This document shows positions 7,752 to 15,070 of a stretch of DNA of 40,328 bases, piece after piece. Numbering within the stretch: the first letter of the stretch is position 1; each line of letters starts with the position of its first letter. Made by a program: the position numbers and the translations under genes. The stretch comes from a virus, in the IMG/VR virus record IMGVR_UViG_3300049215_000243, positions 1 through 40,328 of that record; one strand, 5' to 3'. Below the pieces are notes generated by a model. It did no database searches, had not been told where the DNA came from, and was given only the letters and a program-made list of their open reading frames with translations.

Positions 7752-8368
7752 AATTGCACCCGCTTGCCGGCCCCCGCGTGCGGCCACGGCAGTTTGTAGG
7801 CGTAGTATCGGTTGAAGTACTTGAGCCCCGGGCTGGACGTTCTCCATGCAGAATAGGTGTCGGTGCACACGGAGAGCCCGTTGTCTTCCGTGACGAAGAC
7901 GATCGGCAGGTTGTGGGTGAACGAGTAGGTCATGCACTCGTGCGCGATGCCGGTCATGCTCGTCATGTCGCCCATGAACGCCCACACGCGGGACTCTTCG
8001 CCCGAGCGCTTGATGCCCATGGCGATGCCCACGGCGATGGGGAGAATGCCCCCTACGATGGCCGAGGAGATCACCCGCTGCCGAGGGAAGCAGAGCGATA
8101 TCGACTTTCCTGACATGATGGCCGCGCGCAATTCTTCCGGCGGAACGCCTTTCAGCAGGCAGTGATAGTGCAGGCGCCACGAGCCGCAGACCCAGTGCGA
8201 TGGCTTGATCTCCTTGAAAATGTCGATCAGTTGCTGCTCGTTGCCGCCGCTTAGGTGCACGGGCGCCCTGATGCGACCCGCGTTGAACTGCTCTGCGATG
8301 TCCTGCTCGAACGCCTTCAGGGATTCGACAAGGCGATCGTTCACCATGTCCTCGCCGTCGTACATCAT
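7748..8368 (-). CDS. TPP-dependent enzyme, E1-alpha-like PP domain, short form
   Basis: The 206-residue protein resembles pyruvate/acetoin dehydrogenase E1-alpha: HLSGGNEQQL, SWRLHYHCLLKGVPPEEL, SSAIVGGILPIAVGIAMGIK, then the diphosphate/Mg motif GDM (133-135) ... EDN (161-163), a variant of the canonical GDG...NN. Normal E1-alpha is 320-400 residues, so this is a minimal form that stops soon after the metal motif. Ketol or acyl transfer from a ketoacid or ketose to a sugar or aldehyde is a plausible reaction given the neighbours, but is inference. The ATG overlaps the glycosyltransferase stop (ATGA). Confidence 0.75.
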   Translation of the reverse strand: MMYDGEDMVNDRLVESLKAFEQDIAEQFNAGRIRAPVHLSGGNEQQLIDIFKEIKPSHWVCGSWRLHYHCLLKGVPPEELRAAIMSGKSISLCFPRQRVISSAIVGGILPIAVGIAMGIKRSGEESRVWAFMGDMTSMTGIAHECMTYSFTHNLPIVFVTEDNGLSVCTDTYSAWRTSSPGLKYFNRYYAYKLPWPHAGAGKRVQF

Positions 8369-9282
8369 GCGGCCATCTTCATGCCGATGCGGTCAAGGAC
8401 TTGCGCCCAGAAGTGAGCCGGCGTGTGCGCCGCCAGCACGCGCTCGCGCAGCGAGAACGCCATGCGCTGCGTCTCATCCGGGCGCTCAGATAGCTGTCTG
8501 ATGATCGAGACCGCGTTCTCTGGCGACTCGTATTCCAGATAGTCGATCCCCGGTCGGAACCAGTAGGAGGTGGGCGCGCCCTTGGTCTCCAGCAGGAGTG
8601 CGCCAGCGAGCCCGGACTCGACTACCCGGCCCTTGACCTGCAACGCCGCCTCGGTCCCAGAGAACGAGGTGTTGAAGCTCATCCGGCAGTTCTGCAGGAA
8701 ATCGCAGTAGGCGTCGTAAGTGTGGGGGAGGTTCGTCCTCCCGCGCATGTCAAGCGCGCGCTCCTGCAGCATGGCGGCGAGGAAGTCGGTGCGCTTCGTT
8801 CCCGGCCCCCCGCCCGCGTTGCCGCCGTAGCCGGCGCGGATACCGCGTTCCTCGTGCGGCCGAAGCCCGAGCGGAAAGGATGCCGGGTCAACGGGCGTCA
8901 GCGCGGTCATCTGGGTTGAGGAAAGCGGCCACTTGTGCGAGCCGTCTATGGCGATCTGGAGCGAGAAGCACCCGGCAGAGTGATAGTCGCGCAGGAGGTC
9001 GAACCACGGCGGGTCTGCCGCATCCGAGCACAAGTGCACCATCGGGGCTATCTTCTCGTTGATCTGGGAGAGACAGGAGATCGAGGGCTGCTTGCCCCAG
9101 CGCGAGCCGATGTAGACGACAAAATCGGGCTTGGCTTCCCGAATCTTTCCCCACAATACCTGATCCGATGAGGACAGCTCGTCATAGCGCAGCACGTCAA
9201 CGGAGCCATGATTGAGTATGCGCAGGCTGTCGGCGTACTTGAGTACTTCGTTCGTTCCGGTAATGAGGAACAGGCTACGCAC
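8365..9282 (-). CDS. Glycosyltransferase, group 1 / CgeB-like (GT-B fold)
   Basis: A 305-residue protein. The C-terminal part, with KGRVVESGLAGALLL followed by YWFRPGIDYLEYESPENAV and a helix SIIRQLSERPDETQRMA, is the usual nucleotide-sugar-binding half of GT-B enzymes related to CgeB/Glyco_trans_1_2. The N-terminal half has Rossmann-type strands (DFVVYIGSRWG, PMVHLCSDAADP). It starts at a GTG that overlaps the preceding 40-residue gene and ends in an ATGA overlap with the E1-alpha-like gene. It is likely to transfer the sugar made by this block to an acceptor, which cannot be named. Confidence 0.75.
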   Translation of the reverse strand: MRSLFLITGTNEVLKYADSLRILNHGSVDVLRYDELSSSDQVLWGKIREAKPDFVVYIGSRWGKQPSISCLSQINEKIAPMVHLCSDAADPPWFDLLRDYHSAGCFSLQIAIDGSHKWPLSSTQMTALTPVDPASFPLGLRPHEERGIRAGYGGNAGGGPGTKRTDFLAAMLQERALDMRGRTNLPHTYDAYCDFLQNCRMSFNTSFSGTEAALQVKGRVVESGLAGALLLETKGAPTSYWFRPGIDYLEYESPENAVSIIRQLSERPDETQRMAFSLRERVLAAHTPAHFWAQVLDRIGMKMAA

Positions 9283-9397
9283 GCTTTTTTCTCCGGTTTT
9301 TCCATTTGGCTCTGGCGCCCATGCGGGCTATCTCGCGCCGCCGTTTCTTAGAGAGAGCGCGAGCCCTCGCCAGTCCGCCCCTGCGGTGATAATCCAT
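9275..9397 (-). CDS. Small basic protein (GGLARARALSxxRRREIA motif)
   Basis: A 40-residue, very basic protein beginning MDYHRRGGLARARALS and continuing KKRRREIARMGARAKWKN. The pattern GG-x-ARA-x-LS-x-x-RR-x-EIA-x-x-A-x-ARW recurs in many tiny phage and bacterial proteins, so this is probably a true gene although too short for standard gene finding. It overlaps the start of the glycosyltransferase by 8 bases and heads that operon. Function unknown; nucleic-acid contact is possible from the charge. Confidence 0.55.
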   Translation of the reverse strand: MDYHRRGGLARARALSKKRRREIARMGARAKWKNRRKKRA

Positions 9398-9410
9398 GAA
9401 TCGTGAAATA

Positions 9411-9450
9411 TACAATATGCTTGCTATTGGATGCAAGCAATGATAAATTT
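9411..9450. promoter_or_regulatory. Divergent control region with 7-bp inverted repeat
   Basis: TGCTTGC (9418-9424) and GCAAGCA (9433-9439) form a perfect inverted repeat with an 8-base spacer, between the minus-strand accessory operon (start 9397) and the plus-strand gene near 9457. The local sequence is AT-rich compared with its surroundings. Leftward, TATATT with TTGCAT 18 bases upstream is a weak sigma-70-type promoter; rightward, TTGCTA-17-TAAATT is another weak match. The dyad could be an operator for either. Confidence 0.4.
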
Positions 9451-9456
9451 TGCGGT

Positions 9457-9705
9457 ATGTCCCAGTGGTCGATAGCGGTGAGAATTGATGACGCGGACAC
9501 CGGCGTGCACATCGAGTTCTCGCCTCAGAAACTCTTGCCTGCCGAATACGGGGTCGTTCTCGCGAGCCTCGTCTTGCACATAGCGTCCTGCTTCAAGGAG
9601 AGCAATCCCGGAGCCCCCCTAGAAGCCATCGTCTCTGACATCCTCAGCGGAATTCAGTCCGGTCTGGTGCAGTTGCCGCAGCGCCCCCCTTCCTCGCAAC
9701 ATTGA
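9457..9705 (+). CDS. Small unknown protein
   Basis: An 82-residue product from the ATG at 9457 (MSQWSIAVRIDD); the frame is also open from a GTG at 9403, which would cross the inverted repeat. It contains a strand-rich N-terminus (WSIAVRIDDADTGVHIEF) and a helix (AEYGVVLASLVLHIASCF). No family recognised. It stands on the plus strand inside an otherwise minus-strand late region, and its stop overlaps the start of the next plus-strand gene. A moron-type insertion is possible. Confidence 0.5.
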   Translation: MSQWSIAVRIDDADTGVHIEFSPQKLLPAEYGVVLASLVLHIASCFKESNPGAPLEAIVSDILSGIQSGLVQLPQRPPSSQH

Positions 9706-10271
9706 TTACGTTCTTTCGCACAACCGCTATGGAGTGGTCTGCGAACCTGCTCATCAAGCACTACCGGCACGTTGTGATACGGCAGGCTTTCATGAACAAG
9801 ACGCGGATCAGGTTCCGGGCTGATTTCGTGGTGGATGAGCGCCTTTTCTTCAACAAAGTGCCATCGCAGTGGGAGAAGTGGAAAAACCAGGGAGGCGGGC
9901 TCATCAGCTACAAATTCCCGCCCGAGCCGTTCCCGCACGAGGCAATCCTTTTCGTCGAGTGCCCCAAGTTCATATGGATGATGCGCCGGGCAATCGTGAA
10001 CACGAAGGATATCGTGGTGCTCTACGAGCCCCCGACGTGGAAGCCGCACGAGGAGCAGATTGCTCGTGCGTGCGCGGGCCGACCGCAGAAAGTGCTGCGC
10101 CGGCATCTGCTCAATCTCTCCGACATGCAGCTATTCATCGGGCAGTTGCCGGAGTTCACTGCTCAGAGACTGGGCGCTCTGAAGGCTCGGTCTCGACTAG
10201 AAGCCGCTCGGTTGTCGTCCTTTCGCGCACTAACCGGAGCCGGGGCGCGGATTCCTGATATTCACGATTGA
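9702..10271 (+). CDS. Unknown protein, plus-strand insert in late region
   Basis: Up to 189 residues; the first possible start is a TTG overlapping the upstream stop (TTGA), with an ATG at 9729 (MEWSANLLIK) as alternative. The protein is rich in aromatic residues (DERLFFNKVPSQWEKW, YEPPTWKPHEEQI) and looks like a real globular domain rather than a shadow frame, but I recognise no motif. Its last 116 bases overlap the end of the convergent small-terminase-like gene in antisense. Confidence 0.5.
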   Translation: MITFFRTTAMEWSANLLIKHYRHVVIRQAFMNKTRIRFRADFVVDERLFFNKVPSQWEKWKNQGGGLISYKFPPEPFPHEAILFVECPKFIWMMRRAIVNTKDIVVLYEPPTWKPHEEQIARACAGRPQKVLRRHLLNLSDMQLFIGQLPEFTAQRLGALKARSRLEAARLSSFRALTGAGARIPDIHD

Positions 10272-10806
10272 GGTCTCTCAATGTCGATGCTAAATCGTCG
10301 CCGCCTGCAGATGCTTCGGTCGAACCTGCGAGGCGGGCTGCTGCGGCCAACTTCACCTGGTTCTGCGCGCTGTTCTCGTCAATCGGCATGGTGGCAAGCT
10401 CGTGCAGCGCATCAAGACCGGCAACGCGGTAAAGAGCAGTTCTTTCTTCAATTGCCCGCTCAACTTCAGCGCGTTCGATTCCTTTCCATTTTACGGGCAT
10501 CGCCTCGATTGCCGCCGATAGTACAGGCGATACTTGAATCGCTCTGTTTAAACGCAGAGCGGTAGTCTTCAAAAGCTGGGAAGCAATGAAGATATCCCCG
10601 CGCGCGTCCAGCAGCGCGTCCTTGATCCCTGCCTCGGTGAACTGGTAGAGCGGAGGCGGCGCTATGTACGGCTCAGTAGCGCAGCCCCCTGGCGTAACCG
10701 AGTTTCTGGATTCTGGGGAGCCGTTCGACGAGTTTCCCTCGTCCGATATCGGTGCGCCATCCGGGGTTGCCGGGGAGGTGGATTTTCCCGAGTGTCGTGT
10801 ACGCAC
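10156..10806 (-). CDS. Small terminase-like HTH protein (putative)
   Basis: A 216-residue protein with a disordered Ser/Pro-rich N-terminus (1-45), then a helix-turn-helix-like segment, FTEAGIKDALLDARGDIFIA continuing ASQLLKTTALRLNRAI, of the type seen in phage small terminase and Fis-like proteins. A helical oligomerisation-like region follows (ERAEVERAIEERTALYRVAG, QNQVKLAAAARLAG). The only usual start before the HTH is a GTG at 10806, so it must overlap the end of the ATP-grasp gene by 134 bases. Its own end overlaps the convergent plus-strand gene. A role in recognising phage DNA for packaging is inferred; a general DNA-binding protein is the alternative. Confidence 0.5.
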   Translation of the reverse strand: MRTRHSGKSTSPATPDGAPISDEGNSSNGSPESRNSVTPGGCATEPYIAPPPLYQFTEAGIKDALLDARGDIFIASQLLKTTALRLNRAIQVSPVLSAAIEAMPVKWKGIERAEVERAIEERTALYRVAGLDALHELATMPIDENSAQNQVKLAAAARLAGSTEASAGGDDLASTLRDLNREYQESAPRLRLVRERTTTERLLVETEPSERPVSEQ

Positions 10807-12016
10807 TGCGCCGCGCTCCTGTGATCGTCTCGCCGCAACCCGTGACTATAAGCACGTAGTCGCCTGCTGTCACGTAGCAGGGCATATCGAGCACCTTTCC
10901 GCCCACCAGGCACGGAACCTCCGCCACCATCACCTGTGACAGATGCACGTCCTTCGCCGCGGCGCCGTTCAGGTAGATCGGGATGCCGCACGTTTCCTTG
11001 CTCGTCAGGTGCGAGTAGGGGTAGTCGGGTATCGATACGACCACCGATATGCACGGCTCGTCAAAGCGAACGGTTCTCGTGTCACGCCCGTTCAAAAGGT
11101 CGACCATCCACTGTGCTGGATCGCCTTCGTGCAGCGCCATGTGATTGTGGGTGGCGGGCCAACCTTCTCTCATCGTAAACTCCAATGGCCACGGTACGCC
11201 CTCGTCATCGATGATGCTGTTAACGCTCACGCACCCGATGTAATCTATCTCGCGAAGGGCGGAGGTAAGTGGCTTGAGAAGCTTCTTCGCGAGGAGCGAT
11301 TCCTGAACGAACCGGATAAGCGTTCCCTGCTCGCCGGTATTCACGCCCAAATCGCCGTTCATCAACTTCTTGAACTCGAAGTTCTCTTCCCAGTAAGCGC
11401 ACCAGCCGCCCGGACCGAACCAGCCCGAGACGCCCATCTCGCAGCCGGTTTTCTTCTCCTGCATGATGAACCCGTGCTTCGCGGCGTCAGCTCGATGCTT
11501 CTCGTCCGCCTGCCACTTGGCTAGCATGTACACCATGTCGGCGGCGTTCTCGGAGACGTAGGAGAGCGCCTTGTCCGCGTCCCCTGATGGCTTGGAGACC
11601 ATGGCGCGCCCCTCGCGCTTCACGTATGCGATCGCCGCGGCGTAGTCGTGGAACTCTCGCCCCGGAATGATCTTGAGGCCGGCGTTCTTCATGATTTTCT
11701 GGCCGGCCGCTCGATCGAGTTCCCACGCGGCCGCGGCGGAATTGGTGCCGTAGATCGGATAGCCGATTCTGCGGTATGACTCCAGCCGGTCGAGATACAT
11801 ATCGTTGCCGGGAAGATAGATGAGATCCGCCCAGCCCAGCCACTTGTCCCACAGCGCATCGTAGTCGGTGATGAGTTCTACGAGCCCCTGGCCGCACTGC
11901 TTTTGCTCGCCGCCCTTGCCGGGCCGGTTGAACCAGCGCACGTCGTGCCCGTGCCGCTCGGCGCGCATGAGGAAGTCGAGCGCGCTGGAGTCGGTATCGA
12001 TCGCAAGGATCTTCAC
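10673..12016 (-). CDS. PurD-like ATP-grasp ligase
   Basis: A 447-residue protein with glycinamide-ribotide synthetase architecture: an N-terminal Rossmann part (MKILAIDTDSSALDFLMRAE), ATP-grasp strands (RAMVSKPSGD, GFIMQEKKTGCEMGVSGWF, the metal-binding-like region IGCVSVNSIIDDEG..WPLEFTMREGWP), and a C-terminal domain with VLIVTGCGETITGARRSAY, which closely resembles the PurD C-domain. ATP-grasp enzymes join a carboxylate to an amine, forming an acyl-phosphate intermediate. The position between virion genes and the small-terminase-like gene argues for a late-phase substrate (peptide, cell wall or nucleotide) rather than simple purine synthesis, but that is inference. Confidence 0.75.
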   Translation of the reverse strand: MKILAIDTDSSALDFLMRAERHGHDVRWFNRPGKGGEQKQCGQGLVELITDYDALWDKWLGWADLIYLPGNDMYLDRLESYRRIGYPIYGTNSAAAAWELDRAAGQKIMKNAGLKIIPGREFHDYAAAIAYVKREGRAMVSKPSGDADKALSYVSENAADMVYMLAKWQADEKHRADAAKHGFIMQEKKTGCEMGVSGWFGPGGWCAYWEENFEFKKLMNGDLGVNTGEQGTLIRFVQESLLAKKLLKPLTSALREIDYIGCVSVNSIIDDEGVPWPLEFTMREGWPATHNHMALHEGDPAQWMVDLLNGRDTRTVRFDEPCISVVVSIPDYPYSHLTSKETCGIPIYLNGAAAKDVHLSQVMVAEVPCLVGGKVLDMPCYVTAGDYVLIVTGCGETITGARRSAYTTLGKIHLPGNPGWRTDIGRGKLVERLPRIQKLGYARGLRY

Positions 12017-12022
12017 CGGGCG

Positions 12023-13510
12023 TTACCTGGGCGGCTGCGGTATCTGGCCTCCGGTCATCCTGCGCGAGAACCACGGCCCGAGACGGTTATAGGCGTTCGC
12101 GAGGCCGTAGAGGCCGGCTGCGGCAGGGATGCCCCCAACGAGACCCCCGCCACCGAGCGCAGAGTAGGCGAGCCTGCGCTCGGCCGTGTTGGACGATCCG
12201 GGCTCGGTCATGAAGCGAGAGCCAACGGCGGAAATGTCAGCCAGATCCCCGCCGCGCCCGCGCGCGACGTTCTCGGCCGACGAACCCGAACTCACGCGCG
12301 CGGCGAGTGCGGCCGGGCTCATGTCGCCTAGCCCCTTGGCCGCCGCGTTGCCGATGAGGGGCGCTAGCGTCTTGGCGTTCGCGTAGTAGCGCCGCGCCTG
12401 ATTGAACGCCTGCGATTCTTGCGGGGTCAGTCTCTCCTCGATTACGTCCAGCATCATGTCGTCCAGCTGGGAGAGCGCGTGCTGGAGGTCGCTATTGGAT
12501 GAGCGGCGCATCTGGCCGGTCACCTCGGTGCGGAGTTTCCGCCACGCTTCCCCGGCAATAGTTCCACCAGCAACGGATTCCCCGATGTCCTTCAGATAGC
12601 CGTCGATAACCGCGCGCACCTCCGGGGTTTCGTTACGCACCTCCCACATGAGCCGCTGCAACCGCGGCTCCAGCGAGGCCGGGAATACGTCGTGCGCGGC
12701 GGAGATGTCCCCTATGGTCTTGCCGTGCTGGTCCATTGCCTTGTCGAATACCTGGGGTGTGATCTTGGTCGCGCTCTCGTCGCCCCCGAAAGAGCGGATG
12801 AGGGCGCGGTTGAACGCCTCGCGATTGGCCGGCACCGGGGACCCGGAGGCTGGCACCTCGCGGGACGCCTGCCCGATGAGTCGCAGAAACTTGTTGTCCG
12901 AGAGCATATCGGGCGGGATTTTGATGCCCATCTGCTCCGCGCGCTGGGCGAGCTGCGCTGTCTGCGGATCCACCTTCGGGGCCAAGGCCGCTGCCCCCTT
13001 CTTTACCAAGGTCGCCTCGGGCGACTCAGCGATCGCGCGCCCAGCCGCTCCCCGGACTGCGCGGCCGGGCATCGGAATGGCCCCCAGCGCCACGCCCTCG
13101 GTAGGCCCCAGCCCGGCCAGTTTCGACTCGTCCAGCGCTTTGCCGACGTTGCCCAGATAGTCCTGCCCTGCCTCGCTGCGCGGCCGGTAGGTCATGGCGC
13201 CCATTACCGAGCGCGCCGTGTCGTTCTGGTCCTTGCCCATCAGCCTGCCGCCCACGCCTGCATACGCGCCCGCCAGCGCGGCAGGAACGCCCGTGGCAAG
13301 GCTGAGACCAGCCTCCCCGGCGCCGTACATGCGCTCGCCGATCCCGCGCGGGGCGAGTGGCGGGCGCACGACTTCTTTCCCCATGCCGGGGATGGTGTCG
13401 ACGAGTTCGCCGGTACCGAACTTTGGCTGCGGCTTCTCGAAGCGGTCGAACGGGTTGCCACCGGCCGGCTGCGGCTTCTCGAAGCCGAACTTCTCGAAGG
13501 GATTGGCCAT
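12023..13510 (-). CDS. Putative internal virion / DNA-ejection protein A
   Basis: A 495-residue protein starting MANPFEKFGFEKPQPAGGNP and repeating the NPF-x-x-F and FEKPQP elements. This kind of N-terminus is common in virion-associated proteins of podoviruses. A Gly/Ala-rich segment (around residues 60-100, and 465-480 near the C-terminus) suggests membrane-active helices; the middle is helical (QTAQLAQRAEQMGIKIPPDM). No enzymatic motif seen. It is the third of three consecutive large genes between the holin-like and ATP-grasp genes, a usual place for ejection proteins of P22-like phages. Confidence 0.5.
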   Translation of the reverse strand: MANPFEKFGFEKPQPAGGNPFDRFEKPQPKFGTGELVDTIPGMGKEVVRPPLAPRGIGERMYGAGEAGLSLATGVPAALAGAYAGVGGRLMGKDQNDTARSVMGAMTYRPRSEAGQDYLGNVGKALDESKLAGLGPTEGVALGAIPMPGRAVRGAAGRAIAESPEATLVKKGAAALAPKVDPQTAQLAQRAEQMGIKIPPDMLSDNKFLRLIGQASREVPASGSPVPANREAFNRALIRSFGGDESATKITPQVFDKAMDQHGKTIGDISAAHDVFPASLEPRLQRLMWEVRNETPEVRAVIDGYLKDIGESVAGGTIAGEAWRKLRTEVTGQMRRSSNSDLQHALSQLDDMMLDVIEERLTPQESQAFNQARRYYANAKTLAPLIGNAAAKGLGDMSPAALAARVSSGSSAENVARGRGGDLADISAVGSRFMTEPGSSNTAERRLAYSALGGGGLVGGIPAAAGLYGLANAYNRLGPWFSRRMTGGQIPQPPR

Positions 13511-13513
13511 GGC

Positions 13514-15070
13514 CTACCTGATGCCGGCCGGCAGGTAGCCGTACATGGCGGAGAAGTCCTTGGCGAGCTCGGGGTGCTCTTTTAAATACGCCTCGGCCTC
13601 GGCCGGCGCCTTCCTCCTGCTGCTGCCCCCGGCGCCGGGGAGCTTGCGCAACTCGCCCCGCACCTCGCCGGGCGCCTGTCCGGCCGCTTCCATTTCCTTT
13701 TTCAGTTGATCAATGATGCCGATGACCGCCTCTGGCGTATCGGCCGTGTTCAGCATCTCGCGCGCGTGCTCCTTCTCGGCCTGAGCTGGGCTCCCGACCG
13801 GAGCGATTGCGCGCGCGTAGGCGTTGATGAACGAGTTGATGGACGCGCCGAACTTGCGGATATTCACGTCCCCGGTCTGGGTCCGATAGGCGTTCAGCGC
13901 CTCGTTCGCCTTCGGGAACTGGGTGCGCGGCACGGTCGCGGACGCCTGCGTGACCAGATCGGCCATCTTGTAGGCCTCCGACTTCGCCATGCCTAAGGTG
14001 GCCGTGCGCGTGCCCAGCGCCCGCTCGCCCGCCTTCAGGCCCTCGAATTCAGCGGTAATGGTGGCCAGGTCCTGCCCGGAAATGTTTCTGGATGTCCCGA
14101 TTTCCCGCACAAACCGGCGAATCTTCAGCACGTTCTCGGCACCCTGCTTGCCGCGCCCCAGGTTCATGAACACGCTGCGATCCGCGCCCAGCGCCTGCTC
14201 GGCCATGTAGCGCGCGGTCTCGTCGTCCAGAGACGCGGCGCCCCCGCCGTCCTTGGCCATCTTGGCCATCTTGGCCTTGAACGCAGCCACTTTCTCGCGT
14301 CCCTGCCGCAGCCGCTCCTCGCCCTGCCGCAGCCGCTCCTCGCCCTGGTACGCCTGAATCTGAGCCTGATACGCCTTGATGGCCGCGTTCTGGGCGGAGA
14401 GTTCGGCCTTGTACTGGTTCAGTTCCGCCGTCTGCTGCATCTGAATTAGCGGGGTGATCTGCTCCAACTGGTCGAGCACCTGCCCCGGTGGCACGCCGGC
14501 ATCCTTCATGCGCCGCACGAGGTCAGCGACCGGGGGAATCTTGGGGGGCGCAGCCGGGGCTTGCGGGGCGGCCGGCATGGCGATACCGCCCGGTCCACCG
14601 GCGGCGGCCTCTGGAGGGGGCGATGTCGGCATCGGGCGGAAGGGTGGCGGCGGCGGGGGCGGTCCCACCGGTGCCGGTGCCGGGGCTGCGGCCTGCGGGG
14701 GCTGGGCCGGGGCCGACATGGGCGCAGGCCTGAGCGCCGGATTGCCACCTCCGGGCGACATGGCCCCGGGTGCGGGTGCCGCGGGAGCGGGCGGGGCCAT
14801 GCCCGGCGGCGGCGGTAGGCCGCCAGCCGGCGCGCCAGCCATGCCGGGCATCGGGATGCCGCCCTGCTGGGGCAGGTTGAGTAGCATTGCCCCAGCCCCT
14901 TCCCGCGCCGTGAGCGCGCGCTGGGCCGCCTGCCGGCGCATGGCCGCATCCTGCTGGCGCATGGCCGCATCGACGAGCCCGGACTGAACCAGCGCGGCCC
15001 GGCGAGCCTCCTCCCGGCGCTCCGCCTGCCGCTCGTCAAAGTCGAGGAAGCCTGACGATACGCCGGGCAT
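13514..15070 (-). CDS. Putative internal virion protein B, Pro/Ala-rich
   Basis: A 518-residue protein. The N-terminus is charged and helical (DERQAERREEARRAALVQ); residues about 65-180 are very rich in Pro, Ala and Gly; then comes a helical stretch with the in-tandem heptad QGEERLR repeated (a 21-bp DNA repeat near 14302-14343), and a C-terminal helical domain. The start overlaps the upstream stop (ATGA). The extended proline-rich linker and coiled coil fit an elongated, ejectable or tail-associated virion protein. No family recognised with confidence. Confidence 0.5.
   Translation of the reverse strand: MPGVSSGFLDFDERQAERREEARRAALVQSGLVDAAMRQQDAAMRRQAAQRALTAREGAGAMLLNLPQQGGIPMPGMAGAPAGGLPPPPGMAPPAPAAPAPGAMSPGGGNPALRPAPMSAPAQPPQAAAPAPAPVGPPPPPPPFRPMPTSPPPEAAAGGPGGIAMPAAPQAPAAPPKIPPVADLVRRMKDAGVPPGQVLDQLEQITPLIQMQQTAELNQYKAELSAQNAAIKAYQAQIQAYQGEERLRQGEERLRQGREKVAAFKAKMAKMAKDGGGAASLDDETARYMAEQALGADRSVFMNLGRGKQGAENVLKIRRFVREIGTSRNISGQDLATITAEFEGLKAGERALGTRTATLGMAKSEAYKMADLVTQASATVPRTQFPKANEALNAYRTQTGDVNIRKFGASINSFINAYARAIAPVGSPAQAEKEHAREMLNTADTPEAVIGIIDQLKKEMEAAGQAPGEVRGELRKLPGAGGSSRRKAPAEAEAYLKEHPELAKDFSAMYGYLPAGIR

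Noticed and set aside
12692-13585. 297-codon plus-strand open frame
   Set aside because: Antisense to the internal virion protein gene, a result of high GC at third positions.
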